NCBI RefSeq assembly: GCF_001562255.1
Contig: NZ_CP014301.1
Span: 4,185,501 to 4,249,500, forward strand
Source of the DNA: Bosea sp. PAMC 26642
GTDB lineage: Bacteria; Pseudomonadota; Alphaproteobacteria; Rhizobiales; Beijerinckiaceae
Reading direction: 5' to 3'
DNA length: 64,000 bases
The first letter of the stretch is position 1, and every line of letters begins with the position of its first letter. The position numbers and the translations under genes are program-made. Of the stretch, positions 16,741-26,146 are shown in pieces. The notes beneath the pieces are model-generated. The model had not been told where the DNA came from and ran no database searches. It worked only from the letters and a program-made list of their open reading frames with translations.

Positions 16741-17790
16741 TCAATCCGCGAGAGGGGGTCCGATGGAATCGGCCATGGTGGCGCCGCGCTGGCCCAGAGG
16801 CTTGGCGCGACCCATCGTGGTGTCCCGGGCGGTCTGATGTTCGAGCTCGGCGTTAAGCTCGGCGCCGGCCAACACGATCGTCGCCGAGAGCCAGAGCCAG
16901 GTCATGAAGACGACGACGGTCGCGAGCGAACCGTAAGCGGCCGTGTAGTTGCCGAGCGTCCCGACATACCAGGAGAAGGCGAAGGAGGCGCCTGCCCAGA
17001 GCAGTGCCGCAGCAACGGCGCCGGGCAGGACCCAGGTGAAGCGGGCCGGATGGCGGCTCGGCCCGATCCAGTAGAGACACGCGATCGAAAGCGCCGCGAT
17101 GACGAAGAAGGCCGGCCAGCGCACCAGCCGCAGCAGTCGTTCGAGTTCGAAGGCGAAGGGGAAGAAGGCGGTGACGACCGGCACGCTGGCGATGATGATC
17201 AGGGCGCCGACCAGCAGCACGACGCCGCTCAGCGTCGTCATCAGCGACATCGCGTTGAGTTTCAGGAAGCTGCGCTTTTCAGTCTCGCGGTAGATGATGT
17301 TGAGCGCATCGAAAATCGCCTTGACGGCGGCGTTGGCGCTCCAGGTGGCGACGCCCAGGCTGATCAGGAAGGTCAGCGACAGGGTCGAGGCCTCCTGGGT
17401 GGCAAGCCGCACCGCCTGTTCATGGATCAGATCGCGGGCAGCCTGCGGGAAGACCGTGGTCAGCGTGTCGAGCTGTTCAGCGATCGTGAAGGGGTCGGTG
17501 AAGGAGCGGTAAAGCGTCACCAGCAGGGACAGCGCCGGCACGAGTGAGAGCAGCGTAAAGAAGGCGACGGCGCCGGCCAGCGACATCAGGCGGTTATCAG
17601 CGACATTGCTGCCGAATCGCAGCAGCACATCTTTCCAGCCGAGCCAGGTCATTTGCCACGGCCACACAGCGGCACGACCGCGCGCAACCTCCTCGGAAGG
17701 TCGCGACAGACGCTTCGAGATGACCTCGTAGAAATATCCCAACGCAACCCCTGCGCCGGCTGCGCCCGTGATCCGTTTCAGGAATGCCAT
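16741..17790 (-). CDS. YihY/BrkB-family membrane protein
   Basis: 349 residues from the ATG at 17790; the open frame continues upstream antisense to the beta-barrel gene, which is not credible coding. Six or seven hydrophobic helices include SLAGAVAFFTLLSLVPALSL, FLISLGVATWSANAAV with the family signature (ALNIIYRETEKRSF) and YGSLATVVVFMTWLWLSATI near the C-terminus. The family (UPF0761, once called ribonuclease BN in error) is of unknown function in the inner membrane. The polar tail is short. It ends four bases before the FAD oxidoreductase and may be co-transcribed with it. Confidence 0.9.
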   Translation of the reverse strand: MAFLKRITGAAGAGVALGYFYEVISKRLSRPSEEVARGRAAVWPWQMTWLGWKDVLLRFGSNVADNRLMSLAGAVAFFTLLSLVPALSLLVTLYRSFTDPFTIAEQLDTLTTVFPQAARDLIHEQAVRLATQEASTLSLTFLISLGVATWSANAAVKAIFDALNIIYRETEKRSFLKLNAMSLMTTLSGVVLLVGALIIIASVPVVTAFFPFAFELERLLRLVRWPAFFVIAALSIACLYWIGPSRHPARFTWVLPGAVAAALLWAGASFAFSWYVGTLGNYTAAYGSLATVVVFMTWLWLSATIVLAGAELNAELEHQTARDTTMGRAKPLGQRGATMADSIGPPLAD

Positions 17791-18048
17791 CGGCAGGAAT
17801 CCGTCAGAATGACCGTGTCGACCGTCGTGCTGTCCGTCATATCGCGTTGGGACGCCAGCGTGGCGGCAACACCCCGCCGTCCATCTTTGTTCCCGCCGCC
17901 CGCGACGGATGCCCGTGTTTAGACGTTTGTTAACCTTAACGCTTTCTTCTGATCGTGAACTAGTCCGATGCCGGCGCGCGGCAAGCCCCGCCGATACAGC
18001 AGTGGCCGTACGGACCGCCTGACAGATCTTGCGAGAGCAGTGACCGCC

Positions 18049-18753
18049 ATGAAGATCGCCCTGAAAGCCAGCTTGGCCGGCCTCCTGTTCGCGGGCGCGG
18101 CTGCGGCCGGAGACCTGCCTTCGGGCAGGTCGCTGCCTCCCATCCCCGAATTGCCCTCCTTCTACTCCTGGACGGGTTTCTATGTCGGCGGTCAGGCCGG
18201 CTATTCCTGGGAGCGCGACCGGATCCAGGAGTTTGCCGCACCGAGCCGTTTCGCGACGGGCTTCGGTGCACGCTTTTCTTCCGACACGGCGCTGGGCGGC
18301 GGCCATGCCGGCTTCAACTACCAGATGGGGTCCATCGTGATCGGCGTGGAAGGCGATGTCGAGGCGGTGAACGCGCAGGGCAGCTTCTCGGACGCGCTTG
18401 GCGTCGGCGCGACCCGGCGTGACTGGCAGGCGTCGCTGCGCGGGCGCATCGGCTATGCCTTCGACCGGATGCTGGTCTATGGCACGGCCGGCGCATCCTT
18501 CACCGAATTCGCATTCTCCTATCGCAACGGCGTGACTGGGCTCGCTGAGCGGCTGCAGGCCTCGAAGACCGGCTGGACCGCCGGCATCGGCATCGCCTAC
18601 GCCTTCACCGACGCGGTGATCGGCAGCATCGAATATCGCTATACGGATTACGGCCGCTTCGACCATGTCGGGCAGGGCGCCTTCGCCGGCCTGATCGGCG
18701 AGCAGGAACCGGCGATGCAGGCGGTGCGCGCCAGCCTGAGCTACAAGTTCTGA
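18049..18753 (+). CDS. Outer-membrane beta-barrel protein (Omp25/31-like)
   Basis: 234 residues from the ATG at 18049, where the signal peptide MKIALKASLAGLLFAGAAAA begins. The mature protein starts with a proline-rich linker and the hallmark FYSWTGFYVGGQAGYSW, followed by alternating strands (GGGHAGFNYQMG, VIGVEGDVEAV, WQASLRGRIGYAFDRMLVYGTAG) and a terminal aromatic strand ASLSYKF for BAM recognition. This is the eight-stranded Omp25/31 porin-like family of Hyphomicrobiales. It is expected to be structural or surface-exposed. The upstream 258 bases (17791-18048) include TTAACCTTAAC at 17930-17940, possibly part of a promoter or regulator site. Confidence 0.88.
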   Translation: MKIALKASLAGLLFAGAAAAGDLPSGRSLPPIPELPSFYSWTGFYVGGQAGYSWERDRIQEFAAPSRFATGFGARFSSDTALGGGHAGFNYQMGSIVIGVEGDVEAVNAQGSFSDALGVGATRRDWQASLRGRIGYAFDRMLVYGTAGASFTEFAFSYRNGVTGLAERLQASKTGWTAGIGIAYAFTDAVIGSIEYRYTDYGRFDHVGQGAFAGLIGEQEPAMQAVRASLSYKF

Positions 18754-18754
18754 G

Positions 18755-19360
18755 CTAGAACCCCGTGCGCTGGCGGATGGCTGCGGCGAGCGTTCCATCG
18801 TCGAGATAGTCGAGTTCGCCGCCCACCGGCACCCCATGGGCGAGCTTCGTCACCCTGATCGGGAGGTGGGCGAGCCGGTCGGTGATGAAATGGGCGGTGG
18901 TCTGGCCGTCGACCGTGGCGTTGAGCGCCAGGATCACCTCCTTGACCTCAGGCTGCGCGGCGCGCGCCACCAGCGCGTCCAGCGTCAGATGCTCGGGCCG
19001 GATGCCGTCCAGCGCCGAGAGAATGCCGCCCAGCACATGATAGCGGCCAAGCACCGCGCCCGAACGCTCCAGCGCCCAGAGATCGCCGATATCGGCGACG
19101 ACGACGATCAGCCCGTCGTCGCGTCGGGCGTCGCGGCAGAGCGAGCATGGGTCGGAGGTGTCGATGTTGCCGCAGGTCGAGCAGACGACGATGCGCTCGC
19201 GGGCGAGCGCCAGCGCCTCGGCGAGCGGCCCTAGCAGCTGCTCGCGCTTCTTGACCAGATGCAGCGCCGCGCGCCTGGCCGAGCGCGGCCCGAGCCCCGG
19301 CAGCTTGGCCAGGAGTTGGATCAACCTCTCGATCTCGGGGCCGGCGATGGCGCGGGACAT
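18755..19360 (-). CDS. recR: Recombination mediator RecR
   Basis: 201 residues. An N-terminal helix-hairpin-helix ([19 protein letters not shown]) is followed by an intact C4 zinc finger (Cys60, Cys63, Cys72, Cys75) and a Toprim domain ([15 protein letters not shown], then [13 protein letters not shown] and the C-terminal [17 protein letters not shown]). It acts with RecF/RecO in loading RecA at gaps. It is the last gene of the minus-strand run ffs-dnaX-ybaB-recR, a standard arrangement. It converges with the beta-barrel gene one base apart. Confidence 0.97.
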   Translation of the reverse strand: MSRAIAGPEIERLIQLLAKLPGLGPRSARRAALHLVKKREQLLGPLAEALALARERIVVCSTCGNIDTSDPCSLCRDARRDDGLIVVVADIGDLWALERSGAVLGRYHVLGGILSALDGIRPEHLTLDALVARAAQPEVKEVILALNATVDGQTTAHFITDRLAHLPIRVTKLAHGVPVGGELDYLDDGTLAAAIRQRTGF

Positions 19361-19370
19361 GGACCTACTC

Positions 19371-19538
19371 TGTCATTCCGGGGCGGCCGCAGGCCGAACC
19401 CGGAACCCACGACCGGGTAAGCCCGTCCGGATAGGGGTCGGCAAGCGGATTCACCCGGTCGTGGGTTCCGGGTTCTTCGCGGGGTTTATCCTTGGGCCGA
19501 CCAAAGGTCGGACCCGAGGGCGAGGCCCCGGAATGACA
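19371..19538. repeat. Nested palindromic intergenic element
   Basis: Outer 14-bp perfect arms (TGTCATTCCGGGGC at 19371-19384 and its complement at 19525-19538) enclose inner perfect 22-bp arms at 19397-19418 and 19453-19474. The element fills the gap between recR and ybaB without coding potential. The GTCATTCCGG arm recurs at 28113 and 33999, so it belongs to a dispersed REP-like family. Confidence 0.85.
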
Positions 19539-19558
19539 ATGGGAGGCGCGCTCCAAGC

Positions 19559-19879
19559 TCAAAACAGCTTCATGCCGGGCGGGATCGGCAGGCCCTTGGT
19601 GATCTCGGCCATGCGCTCCTGCATGACGCGCTCGGCCCGGACGCGGGCGTCCGCGCAGGCGGCGACGATCAGATCCTCGATGATCTCGCGCTCGTCGGGC
19701 ACCATCAAAGACGGATCGATCCTGACCGCCTTGAGCGCGCCCTTGGCGGTCATCGTCACGCTGACCATGCCGCCGCCGGCTGCACCCTCGACTTCGATCG
19801 TGTCAAGTTCGGCCTGAACATTGGCCATCTTCTGCTGCATCTCCTGCGCCTGCTTCATCAGGCCCATCATGTCGCGCAT
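19559..19879 (-). CDS. ybaB: YbaB/EbfC nucleoid-associated protein
   Basis: 106 residues from the ATG at 19879 (GGGAG ribosome site; a GTG five codons upstream would bury that site). Family features: MRDMMGLMKQAQEMQQKM, then VEGAAGGGMVSVTMTAKGALKAVRIDPSLM and LPIPPGMKLF. The small dimeric DNA-binding protein is usually encoded between dnaX and recR, as here. Confidence 0.95.
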   Translation of the reverse strand: MRDMMGLMKQAQEMQQKMANVQAELDTIEVEGAAGGGMVSVTMTAKGALKAVRIDPSLMVPDEREIIEDLIVAACADARVRAERVMQERMAEITKGLPIPPGMKLF

Positions 19880-19897
19880 GTCTCGTGCTCCCACGTA

Positions 19898-21751
19898 TCA
19901 GAAATCGATGCCGTCGAAATCCGGCTCGCTGTCGTCGAAGAGCGGCTCGGCTTCGGGCAGATCGTCGTCGTCGCCGGCCAGCGTCGGAGGCGGCTCGGCA
20001 GCAGCCGCCGCACGCGGATCGCGGACGTCGACGATACGGGCGCCCGGAAAGCGTTCCAGCACCGCCTTCACCGCGGGATGCGAGGCTGCATCGCTCTCGC
20101 GCCTGCCCTTTACGGCTTCCGCCTGCTCGCGCAGCGTCGCGCCGCCCTCGCCATTGACGACGGCGACCATCCAGGTCTGGCCGGTCCATTCCTTGAGCTT
20201 GCGCGAGAGGTCGGTGGCGAGCGTGCGCGAAGCGCCCGACGCCAGCGAGAACTCGATCCGCCCCGGCTCGAAGCGCACCGGCCGGACATCGCGTTCCAGA
20301 GCGAGCTTCAGCGTGATGTCGCGATGCTGCGAGGCGAGCGCCACCACATCTTCCAGCGAGGCGACCAGAACCTGCGGCTGGGCCATGGCGCGGGGCGCGG
20401 CCGACGGCATCGGATTGGCGCTGGCAAGAACCGGGCGGGCGGCGAGCGCGGTGTTGCCGCCTCCCGAAGGCGGGCGCGGCGCGGACGAGGGTGCGCCATT
20501 GCCGCCATTGCCCATCCCGGAACCGTCGCGGAGCGCCTTCAGCGCCTCGTCGGGCGTCGGCAGGTCGGCGGCATGGGCGAGCCTCACCAGAACCATCTCG
20601 GCGGCCATGATCGGCCTGTCGGCCTGCCTGACCTCGGTCAGGCCCTTCAACAGCAACTGCCATGTCCGGGCGAGCACGCGGATCGACAGGCGTTCGGCGA
20701 AATCGCCGCCGCGGACGCGTTCGGCCTGGTTGAGGCTGTTGTCTTTCAGCGCCTCGGGCACGAGCTTGAGGCGCGTCACCAGATGGGTGAATTCTGCGAG
20801 ATCGCCCAGCACAACTGCCGGATCGGCGCCGGCATCGTATTGCGCCCGCAACTCGCCGAGAGCCGCCGCGATGTCGCCCTTCATCACCTGCTCGAACAGG
20901 TCGATGATGCGGGCGCGGTCGGCGAGGCCGAGCATCGAGCGGACGTCTTCGAGCGTGATCGTGCCGGCCGCATGGGCGATGGCCTGGTCGAGGATCGAGA
21001 GCGAATCGCGGGCCGATCCCTCAGCCGCGCGAGCTATGGCCGCGAGCGCCTCATCTTCGGCCTCGATGCCCTCCTGGCGACCGATATTCGCCAGATACGA
21101 AACCAGGGTTCCGGATTCGATCCGGCGCAGGTCGAAGCGCTGGCAGCGCGACAGCACGGTGATCGGCACCTTGCCGATCTCGGTGGTGGCGAAGATGAAT
21201 TTCGCGTGCGGCGGCGGCTCTTCAAGCGTCTTCAAGAGCGCGTTGAAGGCCGCCGTCGACATCATGTGGACTTCGTCGATGATGTAGACCTTGTAGCGCG
21301 CCGAGACCGGGGCATAGCGCACCGCATCGTTGATCTGGCGGACATTGTCGACGCCGTTGTTGGAGGCGGCGTCGATCTCCATCACGTCGATGTGGCGGCC
21401 CTCGATGATGTCCTTGCAGTGGATGCCGAATTTTACGAGGTCGGTCGTCGGCGCGCCGCCGCCGTCCTCCGTCTGGAAATTCAGGGCGCGCGCCAGGATG
21501 CGGGCGGTCGTCGTCTTGCCGACGCCGCGCACGCCGGTCAGCATCCACGCCTGCGGAATACGGCCGGCGGCGAAGGCGTTGGTCAGGGTGCGCACCATCG
21601 CATCCTGGCCGATCAGGTCGCCGAAATGGGCCGGACGATATTTTCGCGCCAGCACGCGATAAGGGCTGGCGGCCGCAGGCGCTGGCACCGGGTCGAAGCC
21701 GGCAAAGCCCGGCTCGTCGACGGGGGCTGCGTCTGGAATCTCGTCGCTCAT
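19898..21751 (-). CDS. dnaX: DNA polymerase III subunits gamma/tau
   Basis: 617 residues from the ATG at 21751. AAA+ clamp-loader domain: RKYRPAHFGDLIGQ, Walker A GVRGVGKTT (Lys79), Walker B VYIIDEVHMM (157-163), sensor region FIFATTEIGKVPITVLSRCQRFDLRRI. The C-terminal tau part (about 390 on) has a proline/glycine linker and the polymerase-binding tail ending DFDGIDF. The four zinc-binding cysteines of the E. coli protein are reduced to one (Cys112 in FGIHCKDI), so no zinc finger can form. The frame remains open upstream across the SRP RNA gene, but that is not coding. Confidence 0.97.
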   Translation of the reverse strand: MSDEIPDAAPVDEPGFAGFDPVPAPAAASPYRVLARKYRPAHFGDLIGQDAMVRTLTNAFAAGRIPQAWMLTGVRGVGKTTTARILARALNFQTEDGGGAPTTDLVKFGIHCKDIIEGRHIDVMEIDAASNNGVDNVRQINDAVRYAPVSARYKVYIIDEVHMMSTAAFNALLKTLEEPPPHAKFIFATTEIGKVPITVLSRCQRFDLRRIESGTLVSYLANIGRQEGIEAEDEALAAIARAAEGSARDSLSILDQAIAHAAGTITLEDVRSMLGLADRARIIDLFEQVMKGDIAAALGELRAQYDAGADPAVVLGDLAEFTHLVTRLKLVPEALKDNSLNQAERVRGGDFAERLSIRVLARTWQLLLKGLTEVRQADRPIMAAEMVLVRLAHAADLPTPDEALKALRDGSGMGNGGNGAPSSAPRPPSGGGNTALAARPVLASANPMPSAAPRAMAQPQVLVASLEDVVALASQHRDITLKLALERDVRPVRFEPGRIEFSLASGASRTLATDLSRKLKEWTGQTWMVAVVNGEGGATLREQAEAVKGRRESDAASHPAVKAVLERFPGARIVDVRDPRAAAAAEPPPTLAGDDDDLPEAEPLFDDSEPDFDGIDF

Positions 21752-21842
21752 GAATCTGGTTTGGCGGTTCGATGCGCGAGGGTCAACGCCCGTTTCGCGA
21801 CATAAGCTGCAACGCCTGTCGGCGCGTGGCAGCAGCTGAGGT

Positions 21843-21936
21843 GGGAGGCTGGACGAAGACCCGTTCGGTCTCGTTAGGGCTGCTTCCTTCCGGACCTGAC
21901 CCGGTTGGCGAGTGAGACGTCCCTCGCCAACCTCCC
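21843..21936 (-). ncRNA. ffs: Signal recognition particle RNA, small bacterial type
   Basis: On the minus strand the SRP domain IV core is exact: GGGTCAGGTCCGGAAGGAAGC followed by AGCCC. GGGAGG at the 5' side pairs with CCTCCC at the 3' side, closing a hairpin of about 94 bases without an Alu domain, like 4.5S RNA. It lies 91 bases upstream of dnaX on the same strand, a common order in alphaproteobacteria. The exact ends are inferred from the closing stem. Confidence 0.93.
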
Positions 21937-22162
21937 GGGCGCTATATCGGGGGTTTGGCGCCGGAGCGCAAGCGCTTCGGAACGGCCGGCGCAGGATGTC
22001 GCGGCTTGCCATCCGGCATTGACTTGGACCCGGCCTTCCGCCATAAGCCCGCGACTTGCGCAGCCCATGGCGGCGCGGAACCTTTTGCATGACAGGCGCG
22101 AATGGCCACGCTTCCACTGGGAAGCCGCGACCGCCGCGCCACCAAGGCCCCGGAGACGAACC

Positions 22163-22297
22163 GTGAAAAGAACCTATCAACCCAGCAAGCTGGTCCGCAA
22201 GCGCCGCCACGGCTACCGCGCTCGCATGGCGACTGTCGGCGGCCGCAAGGTCATCGCCAACCGTCGCGCGCACGGCCGCAAGAAGCTCTCGGCCTGA
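22163..22297 (+). CDS. rpmH: 50S ribosomal protein L34
   Basis: 44 residues, the usual length. It starts [20 protein letters not shown] and ends [11 protein letters not shown], diagnostic of L34. The start is GTG with a CGGAG ribosome site. It opens the conserved rpmH-rnpA-yidC set. The divergent gap of 226 bases to ffs should hold both promoters. Confidence 0.98.
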   Translation: MKRTYQPSKLVRKRRHGYRARMATVGGRKVIANRRAHGRKKLSA

Positions 22298-22349
22298 GCC
22301 GACGGCGCGTGATCCTCGCGCGCCTCTTCCGGAAGACTGGCAAATCGCC

Positions 22350-22757
22350 ATGCGCCTCGCCCGTCTGACCCAACGCAAGCAGTTTTTGGCGGCGGCCGAA
22401 CATGGCCGCCGTTTTCGTTCGTCCGCGTTTTCCGTGCAGGTGCGCGACGCAACCGGCGAACCCGGCCGCGACGGGCTGAAGCTTGGCCTGACCGCGTCCC
22501 GCAAGGTCGGCAACGCGGTCAAGCGCAACCGCATCCGCCGCCGTCTGCGTGCTGCTGCCGGCGCCGCTCTTTCCGAACAGGCCGGACGTGCCTGTGACGT
22601 GGTGATCGTCGCGCGGCCCCAGACGCTGACCGCAGCTTTTCAGGCTCTCATCGCCGATCTGTCGGTGGCGCTCGACCGCGCCCGGCCGGCAGGCCCTGGC
22701 CGCTCTTCCGACAAGCGCCGCCCGGCGGTTCCCCGCAGCGCGCCGGCCAAATCCTAG
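22350..22757 (+). CDS. rnpA: Ribonuclease P protein component
   Basis: 135 residues. The RNR motif is intact: [18 protein letters not shown]. It precedes strand CDVVIVARP. It assists the RnpB RNA in 5' maturation of tRNA. A basic proline-rich tail ([21 protein letters not shown]) extends beyond the core. It lies 52 bases after rpmH and 35 before yidC. Confidence 0.97.
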   Translation: MRLARLTQRKQFLAAAEHGRRFRSSAFSVQVRDATGEPGRDGLKLGLTASRKVGNAVKRNRIRRRLRAAAGAALSEQAGRACDVVIVARPQTLTAAFQALIADLSVALDRARPAGPGRSSDKRRPAVPRSAPAKS

Positions 22758-22792
22758 TCCCTCAAGGGCGTCAGCGAGACCAGTTTCCGATC

Positions 22793-24658
22793 ATGATGAA
22801 AGAAGACAACCGCAATCTGCTTCTGGCGATCACACTCTCCGTGGTCATCCTGCTCGGCTGGCAATACTTCTACGCCAAGCCGCAGATGGAGAAGCAGCAG
22901 CAGATCGCGCAGCAGAACCGGCAGACGCAGACAGACAGCGTGGCCCCCGGCACCACCGCCGTTCCCGCGCCCGGAACACCCGGTGTGGCTGGAACGACGG
23001 CGCCCGGAGCCGTGCCAGCGACGCCCGCCGTGGAAACCCGTGCCCAGGCGCTCGCCCGCAGCCCGCGCGTCCAGATCGACACGCCCAAGATCGCCGGTTC
23101 GATCGCGCTGACCGGCGCACGCATCGACGACGTCTCGCTCAAGGCCTATCGCGAGACGGTCGATCCCAACAGCCCCAACATCATCCTGCTCTCGCCGCTG
23201 GGCGGGCCGAACGCCTACTACTCCGATTTCGGCTGGGTCGGCGCGCCTGGTACCGCCGTGCCGCTGCCGAACGCGACGACGGTCTGGAGCGCCGATGCGC
23301 AGGTGCTGCGGGCGGGCACGCCGCTGACGCTGTCCTGGGACAACGGCCAGGGCCTTCTCTTCAAGCGCGTCGTCACGATCGACGAGAACGCGATGTTCAC
23401 GCTTCGCGACGAGGTCGAGAACAAGGGCGCGGGGCCCGTGACGCTGTTCCCTTATGGGCAGGTCGTCCGGCACGGAAAGCCGGCGACGCTGGGCTATTAC
23501 GTTCTGCATGAAGGCCTGATCGGCAATCTCGGCGAGCAGGGCCTGCAGGAGTTCACCTACGACCATGTCGACAAGGAACCGGCGCTCGGCACCGGCACCA
23601 ACGGCAAGGTCTGGAAGGATGCCGTCGGCGGGTTCGTCGGCATCACCGACAAGTACTGGGCGGCCGCCGTCGTCCCCGATCAGGCCCGCAAATACGAGGG
23701 TCGTTATTCCTCGGTCCAGACCGGCAGCGCCCGCACCTACCAGGCCGATTTCCTGGCCGAGGCCGTGACCGTCGCTCCAGGCGCCAACGGCTCGTCGAAC
23801 GCCCGGCTCTTCGCCGGTGCCAAGGAGGTCGCGGCCATCGATGGCTACGAAAAGAACCTTGGCATCAAGCGCTTCGAACTGCTGATCGACTGGGGCTGGT
23901 TCTACTTCATCACCAAGCCGATGTTTTTCGTGATGGACTGGATCTACAAGCATGTCGGCAATTTCGGCATCGCGATCCTGGGCGTCACGCTGCTGCTGAA
24001 GCTGCTGTTCTTCCCGCTCGCCAGCAAATCCTACGCGTCCATGGCCAAGATGAAGGCGGTCCAGCCCGAGATGGTGGCGATCCGCGAACGCTATGCCGAC
24101 GACAAGATGAAGCAGCAGCAGGCTCTGATGGAGCTTTACAAGACGCAGAAGATCAACCCGATCGCCGGCTGCTGGCCGGTGCTGCTGCAGATCCCGGTGT
24201 TTTTCGCGCTCTACAAGATCCTGTTCATCACCATCGAGATGCGACATGCGCCGTTCTTCGGCTGGATCCGTGATCTGGCCGCGCCCGACCCCACCAACGT
24301 CTTCTTCTTCCTGCCGGCGGCACTGACGAGCTTCCTGCATATCGGCATCTGGCCGATCTTCATGGGCATCACGATGTTCATCCAGATGAAGATGAATCCC
24401 GAGCCGCCGGACCCGGTGCAGAAGATGATGTTCACCTGGATGCCGGTGTTCTTCACCTTCCTGCTCGGCTCATTCCCGGCCGGCCTGGTGATCTACTGGA
24501 CCTGGAACAACCTGCTTTCGGTGAGCCAGCAAGGCTACATCATGAAAAAGCACGGCGCCAAGATCGAACTGTTCGACAACATCAAGGGCATGTTCGGCAA
24601 GAAGCCGGCCACTGCCGTGGCAGCGCCGGACAAACCGGCCAACAGCAACAAGAAGTGA
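22793..24658 (+). CDS. yidC: Membrane protein insertase YidC
   Basis: 621 residues. Transmembrane helix at about 8-25 ([18 protein letters not shown]), a long periplasmic beta-supersandwich domain with an N-terminal Q/T/P-rich linker (residues 30-80), then the conserved 60KD_IMP domain from about 380 ([75 protein letters not shown]). It inserts inner-membrane proteins alone or with Sec. Length and domain order match Gram-negative YidC. Confidence 0.97.
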   Translation: MMKEDNRNLLLAITLSVVILLGWQYFYAKPQMEKQQQIAQQNRQTQTDSVAPGTTAVPAPGTPGVAGTTAPGAVPATPAVETRAQALARSPRVQIDTPKIAGSIALTGARIDDVSLKAYRETVDPNSPNIILLSPLGGPNAYYSDFGWVGAPGTAVPLPNATTVWSADAQVLRAGTPLTLSWDNGQGLLFKRVVTIDENAMFTLRDEVENKGAGPVTLFPYGQVVRHGKPATLGYYVLHEGLIGNLGEQGLQEFTYDHVDKEPALGTGTNGKVWKDAVGGFVGITDKYWAAAVVPDQARKYEGRYSSVQTGSARTYQADFLAEAVTVAPGANGSSNARLFAGAKEVAAIDGYEKNLGIKRFELLIDWGWFYFITKPMFFVMDWIYKHVGNFGIAILGVTLLLKLLFFPLASKSYASMAKMKAVQPEMVAIRERYADDKMKQQQALMELYKTQKINPIAGCWPVLLQIPVFFALYKILFITIEMRHAPFFGWIRDLAAPDPTNVFFFLPAALTSFLHIGIWPIFMGITMFIQMKMNPEPPDPVQKMMFTWMPVFFTFLLGSFPAGLVIYWTWNNLLSVSQQGYIMKKHGAKIELFDNIKGMFGKKPATAVAAPDKPANSNKK

Positions 24659-24671
24659 GGCAATCGGGTGT

Positions 24672-24713
24672 GGGCAGTCGGCAGTAGGGAAGATCCTCGT
24701 CTTTCGACTGCCC
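24672..24713 (+). terminator. Hairpin after yidC
   Basis: Nine-base arms GGGCAGTCG and CGACTGCCC enclose 24 bases, 14 bases after the yidC stop. There is no T run, so it may be a weak terminator or an mRNA end-stabilising structure. Confidence 0.35.
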
Positions 24714-24744
24714 GCTGCCCATTTCCGACCGCCCGGCGAAGCCC

Positions 24745-25377
24745 ATGCCCCTTCCCGATCCCCTCACCCGCCACCCCATTCCCGGCTGGAAGGGCACCGC
24801 CTTTCTCAAGGCGATCGTCGATCATCGGCTGATCGAGGTCGGCGATTACAGCTATTACGACGACTCGCGCGGGCCTGAGCATTTCGTTGCGCGCTGCGTG
24901 CGCTACCATTTCGACTTCATCGGCGACCGGCTGATCATCGGGAAATTCGTCGCGATCGCGCAGGGCGCGCAGTTCATCATGAACGGCGCCAACCATCCGA
25001 TGGGCGGCTTCTCCACCTATCCCTTCGGCATGTTCGGCCTCGATGGCACGCCTGACGACAAGACGACGAAGACCGGCTTTCGTGGCGACACCCGCATCGG
25101 CAACGACGTCTGGATCGGCCGCGAGGCGGTGATCATGCCGGGCGTGACGATCGGAGACGGCGCGATCATCGGCACGCGGGCTCAGGTCGCGCGCGACGTG
25201 CCGCCCTATGCGGTCGTGGTCGGCAATCCCGGCAAAGTGGTGAAGCTGCGCTTTTCGCCGGAGATCGTCGCGGATCTGCTCGCGATCGCCTGGTGGGACT
25301 GGGACGCTGAACGGATTGCGCGCAATATCGCTGCTATCGGGGCTGCCGACATCGACGCGCTGCGCGCTGCCGTGTAA
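24745..25377 (+). CDS. Xenobiotic-type hexapeptide O-acetyltransferase (CatB/Vat-like)
   Basis: 210 residues of left-handed beta-helix with hexapeptide repeats (IGNDVWIGREAVIMPGVTIGDGAIIGTRAQVARDVPP). The catalytic histidine lies in MNGANHPMGGFSTYP, as in the XAT class of chloramphenicol and streptogramin acetyltransferases. Many chromosomal members act on sugars or unknown acceptors, so antibiotic resistance should not be assumed. It follows yidC by 86 bases and may be read from its own promoter. Confidence 0.88.
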   Translation: MPLPDPLTRHPIPGWKGTAFLKAIVDHRLIEVGDYSYYDDSRGPEHFVARCVRYHFDFIGDRLIIGKFVAIAQGAQFIMNGANHPMGGFSTYPFGMFGLDGTPDDKTTKTGFRGDTRIGNDVWIGREAVIMPGVTIGDGAIIGTRAQVARDVPPYAVVVGNPGKVVKLRFSPEIVADLLAIAWWDWDAERIARNIAAIGAADIDALRAAV

Positions 25378-25395
25378 GACCGCGTCACATCCTCA

Positions 25396-25451
25396 GCCCT
25401 CATCCTGAGCATCCTTCGAGACGCCGCTTCGCGGCTCCTCAGGATGAGGGC
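25396..25451. repeat. Palindromic intergenic element (CATCCTGAG type)
   Basis: Perfect 14-bp arms (GCCCTCATCCTGAG at 25396-25409; complement at 25438-25451) enclose a 28-base loop with a smaller CGCCGCTTCGCGGC-like hairpin. The core CATCCTGAG with a CGAAGCGGC loop is a widespread repeat type in Hyphomicrobiales intergenic DNA. It lies just before engB. Confidence 0.8.
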
Positions 25452-25476
25452 TTCTGTTTTCAAGCAGGCAGAAGCC

Positions 25477-26142
25477 ATGACCAGCAGTACCGCCACACCC
25501 TACAGCGACGACGAGATCGAATCCGCGCGAAAGCTCTTCGAGGGGCCGTGGGACTTTGTCTGGGCCTCGACGCATGTCGACGACCTGCCGACGATGGTCG
25601 GTCACGAGATCGCCTTCGCCGGCCGCTCCAATGTCGGCAAGTCGAGCCTGATCAACGCCGTGACCCGCCGCAACGCGCTGGCGCGGACCTCGCATACGCC
25701 GGGCCGGACGCAGCAGCTCAACTTCTTCCGCCAGGTCGGCGCCGACGAGCGCCTGACCATCGTCGATATGCCCGGCTATGGCTATGCGGCGGTCGGCCGG
25801 GCCAAGGTCGCCTCCTGGACCAACCTGATCCACAACTACCTGCGCGGGCGGCCCAACCTGATGCGGGTCTATCTCCTGATTGATGCCCGGCATGGGCTGA
25901 AGGACGTCGACAACGCCGTGCTGGAAACGCTCGACAAGGCGGCGATGTCCTATCAGGTCGTGCTGACGAAGGGCGATGCGCTCAAGCCCGCCGACCAGCA
26001 GTTCATGCGCGAGGCGACCTATGACGAGATCAAGCGCCGCCCGGCGGCGTTTCCCGAGGTGCTGCTGACGTCGAGCGAGACGGGCCTTGGGGTTCCCGAT
26101 CTGCGTGCGGCGGTGGGACGCGTGCTGGCGGAGCGGGCCTGA
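25477..26142 (+). CDS. engB: Ribosome biogenesis GTP-binding protein EngB/YsxC
   Basis: 221 residues from the ATG at 25477; an earlier in-frame ATG lies inside the repeat element. GTPase motifs: G1 GRSNVGKSS (49-57), G2 near HTPGRTQQLNFF, G3 DMPGYGYA, G4 TKGD, G5 TSSETGLG. It functions in 50S assembly. yidC and engB are frequent neighbours. The next gene begins four bases after its stop. Confidence 0.96.
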   Translation: MTSSTATPYSDDEIESARKLFEGPWDFVWASTHVDDLPTMVGHEIAFAGRSNVGKSSLINAVTRRNALARTSHTPGRTQQLNFFRQVGADERLTIVDMPGYGYAAVGRAKVASWTNLIHNYLRGRPNLMRVYLLIDARHGLKDVDNAVLETLDKAAMSYQVVLTKGDALKPADQQFMREATYDEIKRRPAAFPEVLLTSSETGLGVPDLRAAVGRVLAERA

Positions 26143-26146
26143 CAAC

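Noticed and set aside
17791..18837. N-terminal extension of the YihY protein to 698 residues
   Set aside because: The extra part is antisense to a beta-barrel gene with a proper signal peptide and carries no YihY homology.
19365..19562. Small open frame inside the recR-ybaB gap
   Set aside because: It consists of the palindromic repeat and has no protein-like composition.
20078..21805. Long open frame antisense to dnaX (575 codons)
   Set aside because: It fully overlaps a well-supported dnaX and has no recognisable motif.
21752..22534. Upstream extension of DnaX past the SRP RNA gene
   Set aside because: It crosses ffs and the rpmH/rnpA region on the opposite strand and has no homology; the ATG at 21751 fits the family start.
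22754..24340. Long open frame antisense to yidC (528 codons)
   Set aside because: The sequence is low-complexity and Arg/Asp/Gln-rich, with no domain; it is a by-product of strong codon bias in the GC-rich yidC gene.
24672..24713. Possible short CRISPR or att-like repeat after yidC
   Set aside because: It is a single inverted repeat; no repeated units or spacers exist anywhere in the window.
24745..25377. Chloramphenicol/streptogramin resistance gene
   Set aside because: The XAT fold is clear, but chromosomal members often have other acceptors and there is no resistance context.
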